Shown: positions 1 to 8,519 of the stretch, piece by piece
Numbering within the stretch: the stretch's first letter is position 1
Layout of the letters: every line of letters begins with the position of its first letter
NCBI RefSeq assembly: GCF_007992435.1
Contig: NZ_BKAG01000020.1
Span: 1 to 64,000, forward strand
Length of the DNA: 64,000 nt
Source: Prosthecobacter gellanilyticus
GTDB taxonomy: Bacteria > Verrucomicrobiota > Verrucomicrobiia > Verrucomicrobiales > Verrucomicrobiaceae
Direction: 5' to 3'
Notes under the pieces: model-generated
Seen by the model: only the letters and a program-made list of their open reading frames with translations
Told to the model about the DNA's origin: nothing
The model's database searches: none
Program-made: the position numbers and the translations under genes

Positions 1-245
1 TGGCAGAGATGCACGGGCCGCCGTGCATCGTCGACACCGCTCTCGTGCGCACCCATCATGTTCCTGTTACGGAAGCATCCCGCTCGATGACCCTCGCCTC
101 ACCCCTCAATCCCCGGCCCCTCTCTTGCGTTATTCCTTTCTCTCGCGGTGTAACTCTTCGAAACTATATCACCGCAAGAGGAAAGAATAACGCAAGAGTT
201 CTCTGATCCAGCCAAGTCAAAGAGTGTCCTTCCAATAAGAGCAAA
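1..245. other. Gene-free left edge
   Basis: I see no convincing gene here; a 65-codon open frame on the plus strand has no family resemblance and lies across the palindrome at 122-198. Apart from that palindrome I recognise nothing in this stretch. Confidence 0.5.
122..198. repeat. Long palindromic repeat, copy 1
   Basis: Two 29-base arms (122-150 and 170-198) are inverted copies of each other with only a few mismatches, separated by a 19-base loop. The left arm begins CTCTTGCGTTATTC and ends GCGGTG. A second copy with the same left arm lies at 8328-8382, so this is a dispersed family rather than a chance hairpin. It could be a REP-like element or a non-autonomous mobile palindrome. Confidence 0.75.
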
Positions 246-689
246 TCACTCAAATCTCATCTGCCCCTCCGGCACCTCCATCCCAATCCTCGTCCCATAC
301 CCCAGCCCCTCCGTCCAAGGCAGCAGCAGCTCCAGCACATCTGCTTTCTGAAAATGCGTCGGCTTCGTGTCCGGATGCGGAAAATAAACAAACCCCGCGA
401 CCGGTGCCTCGCCCTCCCGATGCACCACCACATCGAAGAACGAAAAGTCCTCCGCAGGCTCCGTCGGATGCCACTTCACCTCACGAGGCGTATGCCTCGC
501 CTCTCCGACGCGATACCTCATCGGCGCGATGCTCACATTCAGCGTCCCCAGATAAAACCCACTGAGATCCAGCCCCCGTTCCAAAAAGAACGGCAGCTGC
601 ATCCTCAACGTCCCGCCTGGGAACAACGGGTTCCCATTCATCCCCGAGGCAACTCGATGCCCTTGAACAATGGTGGCTTGGGTCATCAC
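246..689 (-). CDS. Conserved hypothetical, faint riboflavin-kinase (DUF120) resemblance
   Basis: A 147-residue soluble protein without signal peptide or membrane segment; the start is GTG at 689 or the adjacent ATG at 686. The N-terminal half has the order G-x-V-ASG, then PGGTLRMQLPFF, then SGFYLGTLNVSI. The GTLNV segment and the overall length recall the CTP-dependent riboflavin kinase fold (archaeal RibK, DUF120), in which the PGTLNV loop binds nucleotide. That link is a weak pattern match from memory. It lies just downstream of the DUF1501 gene on the same strand (3-base gap) and may be co-transcribed with it. Function unproven. Confidence 0.55.
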   Translation of the reverse strand: MMTQATIVQGHRVASGMNGNPLFPGGTLRMQLPFFLERGLDLSGFYLGTLNVSIAPMRYRVGEARHTPREVKWHPTEPAEDFSFFDVVVHREGEAPVAGFVYFPHPDTKPTHFQKADVLELLLPWTEGLGYGTRIGMEVPEGQMRFE

Positions 690-692
690 AAG

Positions 693-2105
693 TTAGGCCA
701 AAATCTCTTTCACCACCTTGCACGGCTCCACGCCCGTGAGCTTGAAGTCCAGCCCCGCATTGCGGAAGGTCAGCCGCTCATGATCAATGCCCAGACAGTG
801 CAGGATCGTGGCCTGCAGATCAGGCACACGCACCTCGTTCTCCACAATGTTGAAGCCCATGTCATCCGTGGCTCCGAGCGTGACGCCGCCCTTGATGCCA
901 CCGCCCGCCATCCACATGCTGAAAGCCTGCGGATGATGATCGCGCCCCATGCTGCGGCCGAGTGATACACTGGCCTCCACCATCGGCGTGCGGCCGAACT
1001 CACCGCCCCACACCACCAGCGTGCTGTCCAGCAGCCCGCGCTGCTTCAGATCCTTGATCAGCGCCGCGCTCGCCTGATCCGTGGCACTGCAGTTCTTCTT
1101 CACATTCCCCGCCACATCACTGTGCGCGTCCCAGCCTTCGTTGTAGATGTTGATGAAGCGCACGCCTCTTTCCACCATGCGCCGCGCCAGCAGACAGGCA
1201 CGCGCAAAGGACGGCACCTTCGGGTCACAGCCATACATCTTCAGTGTGGCCTCATCTTCCTTCGTCAGATCCATCAGCTCCGGTGCTGAGCTCTGCAGCC
1301 GATACGCCATCTCATAGTTCGCGATGCGCGTGGCCGTCTCACCATCGCCATCGAGCTTCAGGCGACGATCATTCATCGCGTTGATCAGCTCAATCGTATC
1401 GCGTTGAGTTCCGGTCTTGATCTCAGGCGGCGTGCTCACATTCAAAATCGGATCGCCCGTGTTCCTGAAGCGCGTGCCGGAATACACGCTCGGCAGGAAG
1501 CCGCTGCTCCAGCACGCCGCACCACCGCTGATGCCGCTGCCCGTGCTCATCACCACAAAGCTCGGCAGATCCCGTGTCTCCGCGCCAAGACCATACGTGA
1601 TCCACGAACCCATGCTCGGCCGTCCCGGCTGCGAGAAGCCCGTGTTCATAAAGATCTGTGCCGGCGCATGATTGAACTGCGTCGTCCTGCAGCTCTTGAT
1701 GATGGAGATATCGTCCACCACCGTCGCCAGATGCGGCAGCACTTCTGAAAGCTCCGCCCCACACTGCCCATGCTTGGCAAACTGGTAACGCGGCCCCAGC
1801 ACCGCCGCGTCCGGACGGATGAAAGCATACCGCTGTCCGCCAATCACCGAAGGCGGCAGCGGCTTGCCCTCATACTTCGTCAACATCGGCTTGTGATCAA
1901 ACATCTCCAACTGTGACGGCGCGCCCGCCATGAACAGGTGGATCACCGCCTTCGCCTTCGGCTGAAAATGCGTTGCCGAAGCCAAATTCGGACTCTTCTC
2001 CGCTCCATAAGCCGATTCCGCCAGCAACGAAGCCAGTGCAATCTTCCCCGTGCCAACGGCACAGTCCTCAAAGAAGTGACGGCGAGTAATATTGGGGCGG
2101 TTCAT
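693..2105 (-). CDS. DUF1501 family Tat-exported protein
   Basis: 470 residues. The N-terminus carries a twin-arginine signal (RR at residues 8-9, then a hydrophobic stretch), so export in folded form is expected. The body shows DUF1501 hallmarks: the H-x-F-M-x-G-A-P-S-Q start of the alkaline-phosphatase-like fold, the NHAPAQ segment, and GGEFGRTP near residue 370, followed by a HHP motif. DUF1501 proteins are sulfatase/phosphatase-like in fold and abundant in Planctomycetes and Verrucomicrobia; their substrate is unknown. The start codon overlaps the stop of the upstream DUF1549/DUF1553 gene (ATGA, 2102-2105), the usual pairing for this family, so the two are translationally coupled. Confidence 0.9.
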   Translation of the reverse strand: MNRPNITRRHFFEDCAVGTGKIALASLLAESAYGAEKSPNLASATHFQPKAKAVIHLFMAGAPSQLEMFDHKPMLTKYEGKPLPPSVIGGQRYAFIRPDAAVLGPRYQFAKHGQCGAELSEVLPHLATVVDDISIIKSCRTTQFNHAPAQIFMNTGFSQPGRPSMGSWITYGLGAETRDLPSFVVMSTGSGISGGAACWSSGFLPSVYSGTRFRNTGDPILNVSTPPEIKTGTQRDTIELINAMNDRRLKLDGDGETATRIANYEMAYRLQSSAPELMDLTKEDEATLKMYGCDPKVPSFARACLLARRMVERGVRFINIYNEGWDAHSDVAGNVKKNCSATDQASAALIKDLKQRGLLDSTLVVWGGEFGRTPMVEASVSLGRSMGRDHHPQAFSMWMAGGGIKGGVTLGATDDMGFNIVENEVRVPDLQATILHCLGIDHERLTFRNAGLDFKLTGVEPCKVVKEILA

Positions 2106-5056
2106 GGGTGCGTGATCGATTCATCAAGGTTCATCACCGCACGGCAGACCGCCGTCCAGAGTGCTTCACCCTCGAGTTGGTTAGACTGTTGTTTGGTCAG
2201 GAAGGTTTTGAGTAGGGTCACTTCATCGGGCACTGCTGGACGCGTCGCGCAGCGGCGGAAGATGTTTTGCAGGCGCTCATTATCATTGGGCGATTCTGCC
2301 ATGACCTGCTTTGCCATGGCTTGCGCAGCTTCCATGAACATCTGGTCGTTGAGCAAGGTGAGGGCCTGCAGCGGACTGTTGGAGACATCACGTCTTGCCA
2401 GACAGCTCTCACCCGTCGGTGCATCAAAGGTCGTCGCCATGGCGAACGGAGCCGTGCGCTTGATGAAGGTGTAGAGACTGCGGCGGTAGCGGTCATCACC
2501 CTCGCTCGTCTTCCACTCCACCTTGCCATAGGTGCCCTCGGTGGTCACGCTCGCAGGCTGCGGCGGATACACTCCTGGACCACCCATCTTGGGCGAAAGC
2601 ACACCAGCGGCCTTCAGCGAGGAATCACGGATCACCTCAGCATCCAAACGGAAACGCGAGCCCCGCGCTAACAAGATGTTCTGCGCATCCTTCTGCGCCA
2701 GCTCTGGCGTGATGCGGCTGCTCTGCTTGTAGGTGGCACTCGTCACGATCAAGCGGTGCAGCTTCTTCATCGACCAGCCTTGCTTCGTGAGCTCAATCGC
2801 CAGCCAGTCGAGCAGTTCAGGGTGAGACGGAGCCTCGCTCTGATAGCCAAAGTCTTCGAGAGACTTCACCAGCCCGCGGCCAAAGAAGGCCTGCCACTGC
2901 CGGTTCGCCGTCACACGCGCGGTGAGGGGATTCTCAGACGCAAACAGCCACTTCGCAAAGCTTAGCCGGTTCGCAGGCGCATCCTTCGGCAGTTGGGGCA
3001 GGAAGGCCGGCACCGCTGGCGGCACCTCTTCCTTGGGCGAAAGATACTCGCCGCGATGATAACGATGCGTCACTCGCGGATTGTTGGCGGGCCGCTCGTT
3101 CATCACCAGCGTGGGCTGTCCACGTGGCGGGCTCTTGCGCGCGGCGTTCAGCGCCGCGACGGCGTTCTTTAGCTCGGGCGCTGTCTCCAGGAAGTGTTCT
3201 CGGAGCTTGTTCATGTCCTGCGGCATTGCCTTCGCCAGCATCTGCTCCACCTCGGCGGGATGCCCCGTCGCCGTGGCATGATCACTTGTGGTCACAGAGA
3301 TGCGGAAGTGGCCGAGCGGACAGGCAAAATGCTTCTCAAACAGCATCTTCAAATCCACGCCGCTGGTGAGGTCCACCGGCTGCTCAAAATGAAACACCGC
3401 CGCATGCGCCACCTCCACACCGCCCAGCACCTGCCAGCCGCTGGACATCTCACCATCGAGCGCGGCACTGGCGTTGTTAGTCTTGCGCTCTTTCGGAGCC
3501 TTGGCGTTCTTCTTCTTGCCTGCGGCGGAGTCGCTGATCCGGTCTTCCTCCTCGTCATTGGTGGCATCCGCGTAGGTGATCTTGATTCGCTGGCCGTTCT
3601 GCAAAGCCTGGAACTCGCTCAGGAAGAATCCGCCAAGAGGTCCTTCGTAATTGGTTAGGCCGGGCCCGTCATTTGGCAGGCTCGGGTGGGATGCCACCTC
3701 GATCCTCACCGCCGTCACACCCTGAATCGGTGCCTGCAGCTTCAGGTCATAGACATCACTCTTGCTGATGTCACCGCTGCCGAGGATGAATCCATCCGCC
3801 AGCTGCTCCAGATGCGGCATCGTGGTCTCCATCTTGGCTGGCTTGATGATCTGCCAGTCGGAGGCGCGGTGCGATTCACCCTCGATCCATCCGGCGAGGC
3901 GGCTCTTCAGCGCTGTCTCTCCCCCGGGGAACTTCGTCGGCAGATCAGCCTCCATCTGCGCGATCTTCGCCTCATGTGCCTTTTGCTGCGCTTGGATCTC
4001 CGCGCTCGGGATGTTGTAGGTCGGTTCGCTGGCGTTGTTCAGCAGCGCCAGCGTGCTGTAAAAGTCCGTGTGCAGGATGGGGTCATACTTGTGCGTGTGG
4101 CACTGGCAGCAGTTCATCGTCAGCCCCATCCATGTGGTGCCGGTCACCCCCACACGGTCCACCATGGCGTAGAAGCGATATTCGTTAGGGTCAATGCCGC
4201 CTTCTTCATTGAGCATCGTGTTGCGGTGAAACCCCGTGGCTACCAGATCATCCGGCGTGGCATTCGGCAGCATGTCTCCGGCGATCTGCTTGATGCTGAA
4301 CTGGTCATACGGCATGTCCTCGTTCAGTGCCTTCACCACCCAGTCGCGATACGGCCAGATCTGCCGCGGCCGGTCTTTTTCGAAACCATTGGTGTCCGCA
4401 TACCGTGCCAGGTCCAGCCAGCGTCGCGCCCAGCGCTCTCCGTACTGCTTCGAGGCCAGCAGTGAATCCACAAGCTTGTCATAAGCATCCGGTGCCTTGT
4501 CATTCACAAAGACATCCGCCTCCTTCGGTGTCGGCGGCAAGCCGATGAGGTCCAGATACAATCGGCGCACGAGCGTGTAGCGATCCGCCTCCTCCGATGG
4601 CTTCAAACCTTCTTTGGTTAGGCGATCCTGCACAAAGGCATCGATGGGATGCACGCCAGCCTTCGGCAGCGCTGACTGCTTCGGCGGCACATAGGCCCAG
4701 TGCTGCTCATACTTTGCCCCTTCGGCGATCCAGGCCTTGAGGATGGCCTTCTCTTTCTCGCTCACCACCTTCTTCGTGTGCGGAGGAGGCATCAGATCAT
4801 CCTCATCGGTGGTGAAGAGGCGCTTCACCACCTCGCTCTCGTCCACCTTGCCCGGCACGATGGCGATCTCGCCCGACTTGCCCTTGCCCAGCGCGGACTC
4901 CTGCAGATCCAGCCGCAGCTTGCCCTTCCGCGAGTGCTCGTCCATGCCGTGGCAGGCAAAGCAGTGCTGTGCCAGCACCGGCCGGACATCACGATTGAAG
5001 TCGACGGCCTGGGCGCTGCTGCTGGCGAGGATGAGAACGGAAAGGAAGCGCTGCAT
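2102..5056 (-). CDS. DUF1549/DUF1553 protein with N-terminal cytochrome-c-like domain
   Basis: 984 residues. A short signal peptide (about 1-17) precedes a PSCyt1-type domain with a CFACH haem-binding motif at residues 32-36 and an MPPP loop downstream. The DUF1549 region follows, including a second CxxCH (CCQCH, about residue 315) and HKYDP. A middle beta-rich insert of a few hundred residues follows, then a C-terminal DUF1553 region with the NRQWQAFFGRGLV and APSHPELLDWLA signatures. Such proteins are thought to act in the periplasm and occur with DUF1501 partners, as here. Reaction unknown. It is the first gene of the operon that continues with the DUF1501 gene. Confidence 0.9.
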   Translation of the reverse strand: MQRFLSVLILASSSAQAVDFNRDVRPVLAQHCFACHGMDEHSRKGKLRLDLQESALGKGKSGEIAIVPGKVDESEVVKRLFTTDEDDLMPPPHTKKVVSEKEKAILKAWIAEGAKYEQHWAYVPPKQSALPKAGVHPIDAFVQDRLTKEGLKPSEEADRYTLVRRLYLDLIGLPPTPKEADVFVNDKAPDAYDKLVDSLLASKQYGERWARRWLDLARYADTNGFEKDRPRQIWPYRDWVVKALNEDMPYDQFSIKQIAGDMLPNATPDDLVATGFHRNTMLNEEGGIDPNEYRFYAMVDRVGVTGTTWMGLTMNCCQCHTHKYDPILHTDFYSTLALLNNASEPTYNIPSAEIQAQQKAHEAKIAQMEADLPTKFPGGETALKSRLAGWIEGESHRASDWQIIKPAKMETTMPHLEQLADGFILGSGDISKSDVYDLKLQAPIQGVTAVRIEVASHPSLPNDGPGLTNYEGPLGGFFLSEFQALQNGQRIKITYADATNDEEEDRISDSAAGKKKNAKAPKERKTNNASAALDGEMSSGWQVLGGVEVAHAAVFHFEQPVDLTSGVDLKMLFEKHFACPLGHFRISVTTSDHATATGHPAEVEQMLAKAMPQDMNKLREHFLETAPELKNAVAALNAARKSPPRGQPTLVMNERPANNPRVTHRYHRGEYLSPKEEVPPAVPAFLPQLPKDAPANRLSFAKWLFASENPLTARVTANRQWQAFFGRGLVKSLEDFGYQSEAPSHPELLDWLAIELTKQGWSMKKLHRLIVTSATYKQSSRITPELAQKDAQNILLARGSRFRLDAEVIRDSSLKAAGVLSPKMGGPGVYPPQPASVTTEGTYGKVEWKTSEGDDRYRRSLYTFIKRTAPFAMATTFDAPTGESCLARRDVSNSPLQALTLLNDQMFMEAAQAMAKQVMAESPNDNERLQNIFRRCATRPAVPDEVTLLKTFLTKQQSNQLEGEALWTAVCRAVMNLDESITHP

Positions 5057-5313
5057 TGTGGGGGAGGATGAGTACGAAGCCCTGACGATAATCTAGACGA
5101 GTTCTGTGAAGTTTAGCCGGAGGCGGTTTCCGCTGGAAGTCGAACCATCGGCCACCTGCCAGACGGGAGATGAAGGGGAGGTGTGTCGCTTTTTGACTCG
5201 CCAAGGCCTGGTCTGGTCAAATATTGTTCAGCCCGTTGATCTCTGGCGGATCTGTTGCGGAATAGCTCCCCATCACCCCAAGAATCAGACGAATATCCAG
5301 TCCTGCTGCCATC

Positions 5314-6855
5314 ATGACTGAGTCTGACTTCCCCCCCTCCGATCCCACTGTGCGTCTGCAGCCTCCTGCGGATGCCCCGGGGGCGCAGCCACAGCCTGCT
5401 TTTGGGACCACGCCTCCTGGCTTTGCTCCCGGCACACCAGCGCCGAATTACGGCTATCCCACCGGCCCGATGATGATGCCGCCCGGGTATGCCATGCAGC
5501 CCGGCATGATGCCGCCTCCCGGTTATCCCATGATGCAGCCCGGTTATGCCATGCCTCCTGGAGCCGTGCCTCCAGGATACGTCTTGGTGCCGCAGGGCTA
5601 CCCCATGCCGCCTGCCGGTGCTCCTCCAGTCGCTGAAGCTATCCCTGTGGCAGCACCCGCTCCCGCCGCCGCACCTGCACCTGTCGAAACCGCTGCTCCC
5701 TTGGCACCTCCGCACGATCACGGTCTGGACCTGGAAGTCCCCCTTCATCAGCCTGGCCCACGCCTGACCGCGCCCGCCCATTCTTCTTCACCCAAGGTGA
5801 ATCCCTTCGTCCGCCTGTGGCGTCAGGTGGGTGGCGGCTCGTTGACACTCTCACTGGCCATCCACGCTGGCATCATTCTCGCCGCAGGTCTCATCGTCTT
5901 CACCACCGCTCTCCAGGAAAAGCAGGTGGACTTCCTCCCCGGTGGCGGCACCCAGCAAGGCGCAGATGCCTCGTCCGCCCTCTCCCACAAGATCCAGCAG
6001 AAGAAGCGCAGCATCCTGAAGAAGAGCATGCCGAAGCAGCGGCTCATTTCCACTAGCATGAGTGCCGCTGTCAGCCTGCCGGATGCACCACCTGACCTGC
6101 TCGATGTTCCAGACGTTTCCTCCCTCCTCGGCGGTGGTGGCAAGATCGGCGGCGGTGGTGGCTTTGGGCGCGGCGGCAGTGGCGGTGGTTTTGGTACTGG
6201 CACCGGCATGGGCGGCACCAGCGGCATGACCTTCAAGCCGCTGATGATGTTCGGCATGGAGCTCAAGGACACGCGCAAGATCGCCGTGGTCATGGACATC
6301 TCGCGCTCCATGACGAAGTACCTGCCCATCGTGGCCAAGGAGCTCGACAAAGTCGCCCGCGGAAGTCCGCTGGTGCTCTACTTCGGCTGCGGTGTGAAGA
6401 CTCCGCCCCGTCAGCTTGAGGACAAGATCCGCAAGGTCAGCGACCCGCGCTTTGACAAGTTCTGGTTCTACTGGGAAGGCAAGCACGAGATGGGCATGCT
6501 GCGCAAAGAGTATGACAAGCTCAAGCTCCCCGATGGCGAGCCCATGCCCATGGAAGCCTTGTACACTCAGATGAAGAAGCGTGAGAACACCTACTTCATC
6601 GACTTCAACGGCATCACCTACACCTCGCCCGCGCTGATGTCGAAAGAGGTCATGGAGGCAGACACCATCTACTGGTTTTCCGACTTCCAGGATGCCGTGG
6701 ACGTGGAGCATGTGCAGGACGTCATGCGCAAGCTCCGCGGCCGCAAACAGAAGCTCTACATGCACGCTTCCGTCCGTGGAAAATCCTTCGAGATCCTCCG
6801 CGATGAACTCTGCAAGCCCCTCGGCGGCGAGGTTCTCGAAACCAAAGTGGATTGA
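5314..6855 (+). CDS. Membrane-anchored von Willebrand A-like protein with Pro/Gly/Met-rich N-terminus
   Basis: 513 residues. Residues 1-165 are low complexity, with repeated MPPGYAM/QPGYPM-like units. One membrane segment lies at about 176-200, making this a bitopic protein with the Pro-rich tail on one side and the folded domain on the other. A Gly-rich linker (about 270-305) leads to a domain with DISRS at 328-332, matching the DxSxS metal-ion-dependent adhesion motif of VWA domains. Verrucomicrobia carry many such proteins of unknown role. It is divergent from the DUF1549 operon across 257 bases. Confidence 0.75.
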   Translation: MTESDFPPSDPTVRLQPPADAPGAQPQPAFGTTPPGFAPGTPAPNYGYPTGPMMMPPGYAMQPGMMPPPGYPMMQPGYAMPPGAVPPGYVLVPQGYPMPPAGAPPVAEAIPVAAPAPAAAPAPVETAAPLAPPHDHGLDLEVPLHQPGPRLTAPAHSSSPKVNPFVRLWRQVGGGSLTLSLAIHAGIILAAGLIVFTTALQEKQVDFLPGGGTQQGADASSALSHKIQQKKRSILKKSMPKQRLISTSMSAAVSLPDAPPDLLDVPDVSSLLGGGGKIGGGGGFGRGGSGGGFGTGTGMGGTSGMTFKPLMMFGMELKDTRKIAVVMDISRSMTKYLPIVAKELDKVARGSPLVLYFGCGVKTPPRQLEDKIRKVSDPRFDKFWFYWEGKHEMGMLRKEYDKLKLPDGEPMPMEALYTQMKKRENTYFIDFNGITYTSPALMSKEVMEADTIYWFSDFQDAVDVEHVQDVMRKLRGRKQKLYMHASVRGKSFEILRDELCKPLGGEVLETKVD

Positions 6856-7054
6856 TCCGGACGTACCACCCCATTCCAATGGGGTGGACGGAGTCCAATG
6901 GATCTCGAATCCACCTTGGGTTGGCCACGATGGACCGCCCCGGCGTATCACCCCATTCCAATGGGGTGGCGGCACGAACTCACACCTAGTGACCCGGAAC
7001 TTTCCCGCCTGACAGCGCCCGTCCCCGCGCCATGAGTAGGTCTCCCGACCCGTC
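6856..7054. repeat. Twin 20-base palindromes between genes
   Basis: The perfect palindrome CACCCCATTCCAATGGGGTG occurs twice, at 6867-6886 and 6949-6968, in the same orientation, 82 bases apart, directly after the VWA gene stop. A partial CCAATGG lies between them. Either copy could fold as a hairpin on RNA; there is no T-run, so a simple terminator is not shown. A protein-binding site or mobile palindrome is possible. Confidence 0.7.
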
Positions 7055-8287
7055 ATGCGCCCGCTCTTTGCTCTCGTTCTGCTGCTCGCCTCCAGCGCCC
7101 TGCACGCTGCTGATTCTGCCACACTTTTTGGTAGGGTCATGTGCGGCTACCAGGGCTGGTTCGCCACACCCACAGATGGCTCGAACCTCGGCTGGGTGCA
7201 CTATGGCTTCGGCAAGCCCGGCCATTGCCACATCGACCTCTGGCCCGATGTCTCCGAACTCGATGCCGACGAGCGTTTCGACACCCCGCTGAAGTTCGAA
7301 GACGGCACTCCGGCGCAGGTCTACAGCTCATCCCATCCCAAGACCGTGCGCCGCCACTTCGAGTGGATGCGTGACAACGGCATCGACGGCATCTTCCTCC
7401 AGCGCTTCGGCACCGTCTTGAAGGACAAGCGCTATCGCCAGCATCATGACACCGTCATGCAGCATGTGCGGGACGCCGCGAAGGCCGCCGGTCGCACCTG
7501 GTGTGTGATGTATGACCTCACCGGCCTCAGGGCAGGGGAGCTCGAGTCCGTCATCATGCAGGACTGGAAGCGCCTCCGCACCGAGCTAAAAATCCTCGAG
7601 GATCCGAGCTATCAGCGTCACGCTGGCAAGCCCGTCGTCGCCGTCTGGGGCATCGGCTTCAATGATGGTCGTGACTACACCCTGGAGGAAAGCCAGGCCC
7701 TCCTGCGCTTCCTTCATGACAACCCCGACTTCGGCAAGCTCACCGTCATGGCCGGTGTCCCCTGGCACTGGCGCACCCTGGATGGCGATGCCGTCCGCGA
7801 CCCCCAGTTTCACGAGGTGCTGAAAAGCGCGGACATTATCAGCCCCTGGGCCGTCGGTCGCTACGGCTTCCCTGAAGATGCCAAACACCGCATCACCAGC
7901 GTCAATGAAGCCGATCTCCAGTGGTGCCGCGAGCACGGCCAGGACTACCTCCCCGTCATCTTCCCCGGCTTCAGCTGGCGGAACCTCAGCAAGATGCGCG
8001 GAGTCGATGCCAAGCTGAATGCCTTCCCCCGGCTCGGCGGCGAGTTCCTCTGGTCCCAGGCCCGCGAGCGCATCGCCGGCGGGAACACCATGCTCTACAT
8101 CGCTATGTTTGATGAGCTGGACGAAGGCACCGCCATCTTCAAAACCGCCTCCAAAGTCCCCGTCGGAGCCGAGGGCTTCGTCACCGAGCCCGACCTGAAA
8201 TCCGACCACTACCTCTGGCTCACCGGCCAGATCGGCCGCGCCCTCCGCCGTGAGATCCCGCTGAGTCTAAAAGCCCCGGTCCGCTAG
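7055..8287 (+). CDS. Secreted glycoside hydrolase family 71/99-like protein
   Basis: 410 residues with a cleavable signal peptide (about 1-19, ending LHAAD). The mature start shows the MCGYQGWF motif, followed by DLWPDVSEL and HFEWMRDNGIDGIFLQRF. This combination is typical of GH71/GH99-like (beta/alpha)8 proteins that bacteria often annotate as xylosidase/arabinosidase; GH99 members cleave alpha-mannosides by an endo mechanism. Length fits the family. Substrate cannot be read from the sequence. It stands alone between intergenic repeats, with no carbohydrate transport genes nearby. Confidence 0.75.
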   Translation: MRPLFALVLLLASSALHAADSATLFGRVMCGYQGWFATPTDGSNLGWVHYGFGKPGHCHIDLWPDVSELDADERFDTPLKFEDGTPAQVYSSSHPKTVRRHFEWMRDNGIDGIFLQRFGTVLKDKRYRQHHDTVMQHVRDAAKAAGRTWCVMYDLTGLRAGELESVIMQDWKRLRTELKILEDPSYQRHAGKPVVAVWGIGFNDGRDYTLEESQALLRFLHDNPDFGKLTVMAGVPWHWRTLDGDAVRDPQFHEVLKSADIISPWAVGRYGFPEDAKHRITSVNEADLQWCREHGQDYLPVIFPGFSWRNLSKMRGVDAKLNAFPRLGGEFLWSQARERIAGGNTMLYIAMFDELDEGTAIFKTASKVPVGAEGFVTEPDLKSDHYLWLTGQIGRALRREIPLSLKAPVR

Positions 8288-8327
8288 GGAGACGCTGATC
8301 AAGTCCAAAGGCATCCTGACCTTGGAA

Positions 8328-8382
8328 CTCTTGCGTTATTCCTTTCTCTTGCGGTGTCCCTTGAAGAGCACCGCGAGAGAAG
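8328..8382. repeat. Long palindromic repeat, copy 2 (partly degraded)
   Basis: The left arm (8328-8356) is almost identical to 122-150, but the loop is shorter and only the inner part of the right arm (8369-8382, CACCGCGAGAGAAG) is kept. Recurrence of the same arm 8 kb away shows a dispersed element. It sits in the 232-base gap before the Mrp gene; nothing else is recognised there. Confidence 0.7.
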
Positions 8383-8519
8383 TGTGTCCGTGTTCCTCCA
8401 GGCTTAAATCAGCGTCTCCCGGGATCAAGCCACCGACAGCAAATCTCCCAGCTTCCTGTTGCCTTTCCGGTCCGCCTGACGAACGAGAAACGTAACCACT
8501 CCCCCCAGCCCTCCCGACC

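Noticed and set aside
354..965. 203-codon plus-strand frame near the left edge
   Set aside because: Arg/His-rich shadow of two minus-strand genes; no family match.
6867..6886. CACCCCATTCC palindromes as members of the GGGT..ACCCCAT upstream motif
   Set aside because: They share only CACCCCAT by virtue of their own symmetry, lie after a gene rather than before one, and lack the GGGT half-site spacing.
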